Positions 60,195 through 64,000 of a stretch of 64,000 nucleotides of DNA are shown here, piece by piece. Position 1 is the first letter of the stretch. Every line of letters begins with the position of its first letter. The position numbers and the translations under genes are program-made. Source of the DNA: Allobrachymonas denitrificans DSM 15123 (GTDB lineage: Bacteria; Pseudomonadota; Gammaproteobacteria; Burkholderiales; Burkholderiaceae_C); assembly GCF_900110225.1 (NCBI RefSeq), contig NZ_FOCW01000007.1, forward strand, positions 27,015 to 91,014, given 5' to 3'. A model generated the notes under the pieces. The model saw nothing but the letters and a program-made list of their open reading frames with translations, made no database searches and was not told the DNA's origin.

Positions 60195-60404
60195 GCTTGC
60201 TCCGGCACGCGCGCCTGTGTGGCGCATGGTTGTACAGACGAATTTACTTATTTTAACGTGTGCAGCGGGGGTTTCCCCAAGCCATGCTGCGGCGCACTGC
60301 AGTGTGGGGGCATCCGGCCGCAAGCTGTCTCGAAAGTGTCATATACGTTTTGCAACATATGGCGGCTTCTGCCGCGTCGGCAGAGCGATTCTCCTGGAGC
60401 TTGC

Positions 60405-60959
60405 ATGCGCCGATCTGTCCTGATGTTCCTGCTGTGTGCGATGCCAGCCCTGGCGCATGCGGATTCCTTGCTGGATCGCGCCATCGACACGGTGTCCAAT
60501 CGCTGGAACGCGGCCGGCGAAAACGGCAAGGTGGATCTCTATCTGCCCCTGCATGCCTGGCATGACCGCAATACCTACACGCCAGAGGAGCGATCCAGCC
60601 TGAACGAACAGCCCTGGGGGCTGGGCATTGGGCGCAGCGCCACAACGCCGGATGGCCGAAGCCACTACAGCTTCTACGCACTGGCCTTCAGGGATTCGGA
60701 AGGGGATGTGCAGCCGGTGGCCGGCTATCTGCAAACCTGGCGTACCCAGCCTTCCGGACTTTTTGCCGGCCTGGGCTACACGGCTTTTGTCACCGCACGC
60801 CGGTATTTCCACAACTACCTGCCGTTTCCGGCCGTGTTGCCGGTGGCGGAACTGGGCTACGGCGACTTTTCGCTGTATGCCACCTATATTCCAGGTGGCA
60901 AGTACAAGGACAGGCGCTACGGCAACATTGCGTTCGTGATGGCGCGTTACGCGTTTTGA
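60405..60959 (+). CDS. pagP: Lipid A palmitoyltransferase PagP
   Basis: This 184-residue outer-membrane protein has Sec signal MRRSVLMFLLCAMPALAHA. The catalytic residues of the PagP barrel can be placed: H53 in LHAWHDRNTYTPEERSSLNE, and D97-S98 in LAFRDSEGDVQPVAGYLQTW. NEQPWGLGIG, GLGYTAFVTARRYFHNYLPFP and YATYIPGGKY match E. coli PagP blocks. It moves palmitate from phospholipid to lipid A. TGGAG lies five bases before ATG 60405. Confidence 0.92.
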   Translation: MRRSVLMFLLCAMPALAHADSLLDRAIDTVSNRWNAAGENGKVDLYLPLHAWHDRNTYTPEERSSLNEQPWGLGIGRSATTPDGRSHYSFYALAFRDSEGDVQPVAGYLQTWRTQPSGLFAGLGYTAFVTARRYFHNYLPFPAVLPVAELGYGDFSLYATYIPGGKYKDRRYGNIAFVMARYAF

Positions 60960-61013
60960 GCCTCTGCAAACAGTCCCGGCACGCAGCAGCATGGCCGGGA
61001 CGACTTGTTCACA

Positions 61014-63659
61014 TCAGCCCTGCTTGGCGTTCTTCTGCAGGAACTCCATCACCAGTTGCTTCTCGCCATCATTCAGGCCGGCGCGCTGGAACATGCTGGG
61101 CGTGATGCCCTGCCACTGCTTGAGCGTGTACTGGGCCGGATCGCGCGGGCCGTGGCAGACGGTGCAGCGCTGGTAGAAGATCTTCTCGCCCTTGCCCATG
61201 GAGGCCGTGGCTTTTGCACGCAGTGCGGCGGCACGATCGAGTGCGTAGAACTTCGCGTCGAAGGCGATGTCGCTCTTCGTGATGGCGGGCGGCTCGAAGG
61301 CCTTGCTGCCACCCGGGTCGGCATCGGTGCATTTGCGCAGGCTGGCCAGGCAGGTGTTGGCGGTGGTGGCCTGGGTGAGCTTGCTGGCGCGGCGGTTGGA
61401 GGTGATGAAGTTGACCAGGCCGTTGTTGCAGCGGCCCTTGCTGTCCAGCTGCGGCCACGCGCCCTCGTAGATGCTCACCACGCCGGGCATGATCTTGTCG
61501 GAAACCTTGGCGCCCACCACCAGCGCGCCGCGCTCGTTGTACAGTTCGACCAGATCGCCGTCCTGGATGCCGCGCTTTTCGGCATCGGCGCGGCTGATGG
61601 TGAGCGGCTCGCGCGTCTGGATCTCGTACAGCTTGCGCACCGGTTCGGCATTGGCAATCTGCGAATGCAGGCGGTAGTAGGGGTGCGGGCTCACCACGTG
61701 CACCTCGTCCGGCTTGGCGTTGCCCAGATATTCGGCCGGCGGCAGAAACTTGGGCATGGGTGGCATGTCGTCCAGACGCATCTTGTCGATGGTGGCGGAA
61801 TACATCTCGATCTTGCCGCTCGGGGTATGCAGCGGGTGCTTGGCGGGGTCTGCGCGGAATTCGGCATGGCGCACCCACTTGCGTGCCTCCTCGGGCACCT
61901 TGATGGGAGCATGGCCTTCTTCCCAGAATTTGGCGAAGGGGGTGTCCTTGACCGCCGAGGATTTCTCGTAGGCCTGTCTGATGTAATCCATTGGCTTGAG
62001 GCCTTCGGTAAAGGCGAACTCGATGCCGCACAGGGCGGACAGGCGGCGGAAGATCTCGAAATCATCCAGCGCATCACCTACCGGGGCGATCAGCTGCTTC
62101 ATGGCAAACACCTTGTCGATGCTGTAGGTGCCGGCGGAGGTGATGTCGTCGCGCTCCACCGTGGTGGTGGCAGGCAGCACGATGTCGGCCCAGCGCGAGG
62201 AGGCATTCCACCAGCAATCCTGCACGATCACGGTGTCCACGCTCTGCATGGCACGGATCAGCGCATTCGTGTCCTGCTGATGGCTCATGAAATTGTTGCC
62301 GGCGTTGTAGATCAGCTTGACCTTGGGGTAGGTGTAGGTAGTGCCGTTGTAGACGAAGGGCTTGCCCGGACCTTCCAGCATCTCGGTGATGCGGGAGGCA
62401 GGACAGATCTTCTTCACCGGATTGCGCCCCTGCGACAGACCGGTGGGTGCGGTGCCGCCAGACTGCGGCATGCCGCCACCACCGTAGTGCCAGCTGAAAC
62501 CCACGCCCTGGCCAGGCAGGCCGATGTTGCCCAGCATGCAGGCGAAGTTGACGATGGCCCAGTAGGGCATCTCGCCGTGGTGCGCGCGCTGGATCGACCA
62601 AGAGCCGCCGATCTGCGTGCGCTTGCTGGCCATCAGGTCAGCCAGCTCGCGGATCTTGTCGGCCGGAATGCCCGTGATCTTGCTGGCCCATTCAGGGGTC
62701 TTGGGCGGGGTGCCGTCCTTGTCCTTGCCCTTGCCCAGCAGGTAGGTCTTGAAGCGGTCGAAGCCGACGGTGTACTGGTCGATGAAATCCTGCTTGTGCT
62801 TGCCTTGTTCGAGCAGGTGGTAGCTCATGGCGAGGAACAGGGCGGTGTCGGTGTTGGGGATGATCTTCACCCATTCCGCACCCATCTTCTCGTCGGTGGT
62901 GGTGACCTGCGGGTTGATGGAGATGAACTTGCAGCCGGCCTGCTTGATGGCATCCCAGCCGCTGTACATTTCGTGGTCGCAGGCGGTGTATTCGATGCGG
63001 TTGTTCTTGTCCGGATCGCAGACTACCAGCAGGAAGACCTCGGTGTTGTCGCGCATCTGTTCCCAGGAAGTCTGGGCGGAGTACACCTCCATGTCGCCGA
63101 TCACCATGGGCATGATGATCTGGCCGGCTCCGGCGGACCAGTCGCCCGTGGTCATGGACGAGCCGCCCAGCAGGTTGAAGAAGCGGCCCTGCAGCACATT
63201 GGGGCGGAAGATGCCGCCGTGCGACCAACCGCCGTAGGAGCTGCTGAAGCAGCCTTCGTTGCCGTGCTTCTCGATCGTGTCCAGAATGGCCTTGCCGGTG
63301 AGACCGAGGGCGGTATCCCAGCTCACCTGCACCCATTCATCCTGGCCGCGCAATTCCGGCTTGTTGCTGCCCTTGTTACCCTTCTGCACCCATTCCAGAT
63401 AGGACTTGCGTACCATGGGACCGGCGATGCGGGTTTTGTCGTAGGTGCGGGCCAGCACGCCGTCGGTCAGCATGGGCGTGGGCATCTTATCGTGCGCGGT
63501 GGGGGTGACCTTTTCCAGCTTGCCGTTGGTGATGGTGGCCATGAAGGGGCCGTAGTGGTCGGCGTGGAAGAGGGTGCCGGTAAAGGTCTTGTAATCAATG
63601 GCGACGGGTGCCGAGGCGGCTGCGCTGGCGCCGCTCGCGGCCCCTGATGCAGCTTGCAC
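61014..63659 (-). CDS. TMAO/DMSO/biotin-sulfoxide reductase-like molybdoenzyme with C-terminal cytochrome c, 5'-truncated
   Basis: The open frame has 881 codons. The Mo-bis-MGD catalytic part shows the TorA/BisC type: S146 in SYGGWSHGG is the expected Mo ligand, with GGSSMTTGDWSAGAGQIIMP and NIGLPGQGVGFSWHYGGGGM. The last ~75 residues hold a class I heme site C832-TV-C835-H836 and a possible axial Met in GITPSMF. The frame opens with GTG at 63659 straight after an in-frame stop, reading AVQAASGA, which looks like the end of an export signal. The RR leader is missing and IS5-like sequence begins within a few bases. The gene was therefore probably cut by the insertion and its product cannot be exported normally. 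Confidence 0.85.
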   Translation of the reverse strand: MQAASGAASGASAAASAPVAIDYKTFTGTLFHADHYGPFMATITNGKLEKVTPTAHDKMPTPMLTDGVLARTYDKTRIAGPMVRKSYLEWVQKGNKGSNKPELRGQDEWVQVSWDTALGLTGKAILDTIEKHGNEGCFSSSYGGWSHGGIFRPNVLQGRFFNLLGGSSMTTGDWSAGAGQIIMPMVIGDMEVYSAQTSWEQMRDNTEVFLLVVCDPDKNNRIEYTACDHEMYSGWDAIKQAGCKFISINPQVTTTDEKMGAEWVKIIPNTDTALFLAMSYHLLEQGKHKQDFIDQYTVGFDRFKTYLLGKGKDKDGTPPKTPEWASKITGIPADKIRELADLMASKRTQIGGSWSIQRAHHGEMPYWAIVNFACMLGNIGLPGQGVGFSWHYGGGGMPQSGGTAPTGLSQGRNPVKKICPASRITEMLEGPGKPFVYNGTTYTYPKVKLIYNAGNNFMSHQQDTNALIRAMQSVDTVIVQDCWWNASSRWADIVLPATTTVERDDITSAGTYSIDKVFAMKQLIAPVGDALDDFEIFRRLSALCGIEFAFTEGLKPMDYIRQAYEKSSAVKDTPFAKFWEEGHAPIKVPEEARKWVRHAEFRADPAKHPLHTPSGKIEMYSATIDKMRLDDMPPMPKFLPPAEYLGNAKPDEVHVVSPHPYYRLHSQIANAEPVRKLYEIQTREPLTISRADAEKRGIQDGDLVELYNERGALVVGAKVSDKIMPGVVSIYEGAWPQLDSKGRCNNGLVNFITSNRRASKLTQATTANTCLASLRKCTDADPGGSKAFEPPAITKSDIAFDAKFYALDRAAALRAKATASMGKGEKIFYQRCTVCHGPRDPAQYTLKQWQGITPSMFQRAGLNDGEKQLVMEFLQKNAKQG

Positions 63660-63662
63660 AGC

Positions 63663-64000
63663 CTAAGACCGTTGCATAACCCCCCGGAAGCCCAACAAAC
63701 CATGTTCCAATGACAGCAGGAGGATGATCGCGATGGACAGTTTCTTCTTGATGGGTGCCAAGCCGCTGGTGCAGGACAGTCCCAGCATGAAGCTGCACGA
63801 GTTGCTGGACTGGCATTCCATCGCCGGCCACCTCAAGGGACTGTACCAGCGTGAGAAGTCGGGTGCCGGTGGCCCCGAGCCCTATAACCGCCTGGGCATG
63901 TTCAAGCTCATGCTGCTCGGTCAGTGGCACGGCCTGTCTGATGCCCAGCTGGAACAGGCCCTGCGCGTACGCCTGGACTTCATGGTCTTTACCGGATTCG
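63663..64000 (+). mobile_element. IS5-family-like insertion sequence, left part (runs off the right edge)
   Basis: The element begins near the end of the truncated molybdoenzyme gene. GACCGTTGCATAACCCCCC (from 63667) looks like a terminal inverted repeat and is preceded by CTAA, matching a common IS5 target. The exact boundary and right end cannot be fixed because the element leaves the window. It carries the transposase at 63733. Confidence 0.75.
63733..64000 (+). CDS. IS5-family transposase, N-terminal part
   Basis: Eighty-nine codons are visible: MDSFFLMGAKPLVQDSPSMK, then PYNRLGMFKLMLLGQWHGLSDAQLEQALRVRLDFMVF. The segment from PYNRL to FTGF matches the DUF772 N-terminal domain of IS5 transposases (PYxPLxMFKxLLLQxWYGLSDxxLE-type). 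AGGAGG nine bases before ATG 63733 is a strong ribosome-binding site. The catalytic DDE domain lies outside the window. Confidence 0.9.
   Translation, partial: MDSFFLMGAKPLVQDSPSMKLHELLDWHSIAGHLKGLYQREKSGAGGPEPYNRLGMFKLMLLGQWHGLSDAQLEQALRVRLDFMVFTGF

Noticed and set aside
61005..63647. An 880-codon open frame on the plus strand
   Set aside because: It is the exact antisense of the molybdoenzyme gene, is dominated by Val/Gly/Ala/His, and matches no family I can recognise. It is a GC-rich shadow.

Overview
The window is GC-rich chromosomal DNA from a Gram-negative bacterium, most likely a betaproteobacterium of the order Burkholderiales. Three things point there. The gene order radC / fkpB-ispH and folC-SPOR-cvpA-purF-metZ-gltX followed by tRNA-Ala/Glu/Asp is typical of that group. 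The thiolase at 27926 closely resembles BktB of Ralstonia/Cupriavidus. Lipid A and Kdo genes (pagP, waaA) show an outer membrane. Species cannot be named from the sequence.

Layout. 1-5.4 kb: 5' end of thyA, a GlcD-type FAD oxidase, a SulP/STAS anion transporter, a DUF2069 membrane protein and a YihY/BrkB membrane protein. 5.6-13.3 kb: a very large DUF2157/DUF4401/GDYXXLXY membrane fusion with a hexanucleotide repeat, an alpha/beta hydrolase overlapping metY, a CBS-domain protein and a lipoprotein gamma-glutamyltransferase. 13.3-17.8 kb: housekeeping genes mnmM-like, radC, fkpB, ispH, serS and tRNA-Ser(CGA). 17.8-21.8 kb: pirin and a head-to-head response regulator/hybrid histidine kinase pair. 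21.9-27.8 kb: a secreted Ala/Pro/Lys-rich protein, a 1360-residue membrane-embedded single-module NRPS of the Pls/PosA (poly-amino-acid synthetase-like) type, and ppk2 behind a Pho-box-like sequence. 27.9-30.8 kb: bktB, then an isolated pair of ATP synthase gamma and epsilon genes behind a palindrome that overlaps the -10 box.

30.8-44.5 kb is mainly housekeeping (sbcB, ompA-like lipoprotein, ybaK, plsY, ridA, yajQ, murB, argG, ppnP, cls, rnk, an ArsC/Spx-like reductase, folC). 44.6-51.2 kb holds SPOR protein-cvpA-purF-metZ-gltX and a five-gene tRNA cluster (Ala, Glu, Asp, Glu, Asp) in which a Glu-Asp unit is duplicated. 51.3-54.6 kb is a minor-pilin operon pilV-pilW-pilX-pilE-fimT with no pilY1. 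54.7-60.9 kb: ogt, a phosphomanno/phosphoglucomutase, waaA, an Mrr-type restriction enzyme, rhodanese, pcm and pagP. The right end carries a TMAO/DMSO-reductase-like molybdoenzyme with a C-terminal cytochrome c domain. Its export signal has been cut off by an IS5-like element that runs out of the window.

Most promising for new biology: the orphan gamma/epsilon pair with its operator-like palindrome; the Pls/PosA-type synthetase and its secreted Lys-rich neighbour; the DUF2157/4401/GDYXXLXY fusion; and the IS-beheaded heme-fused molybdoenzyme. All homology calls were made by reading motifs, without database searches.
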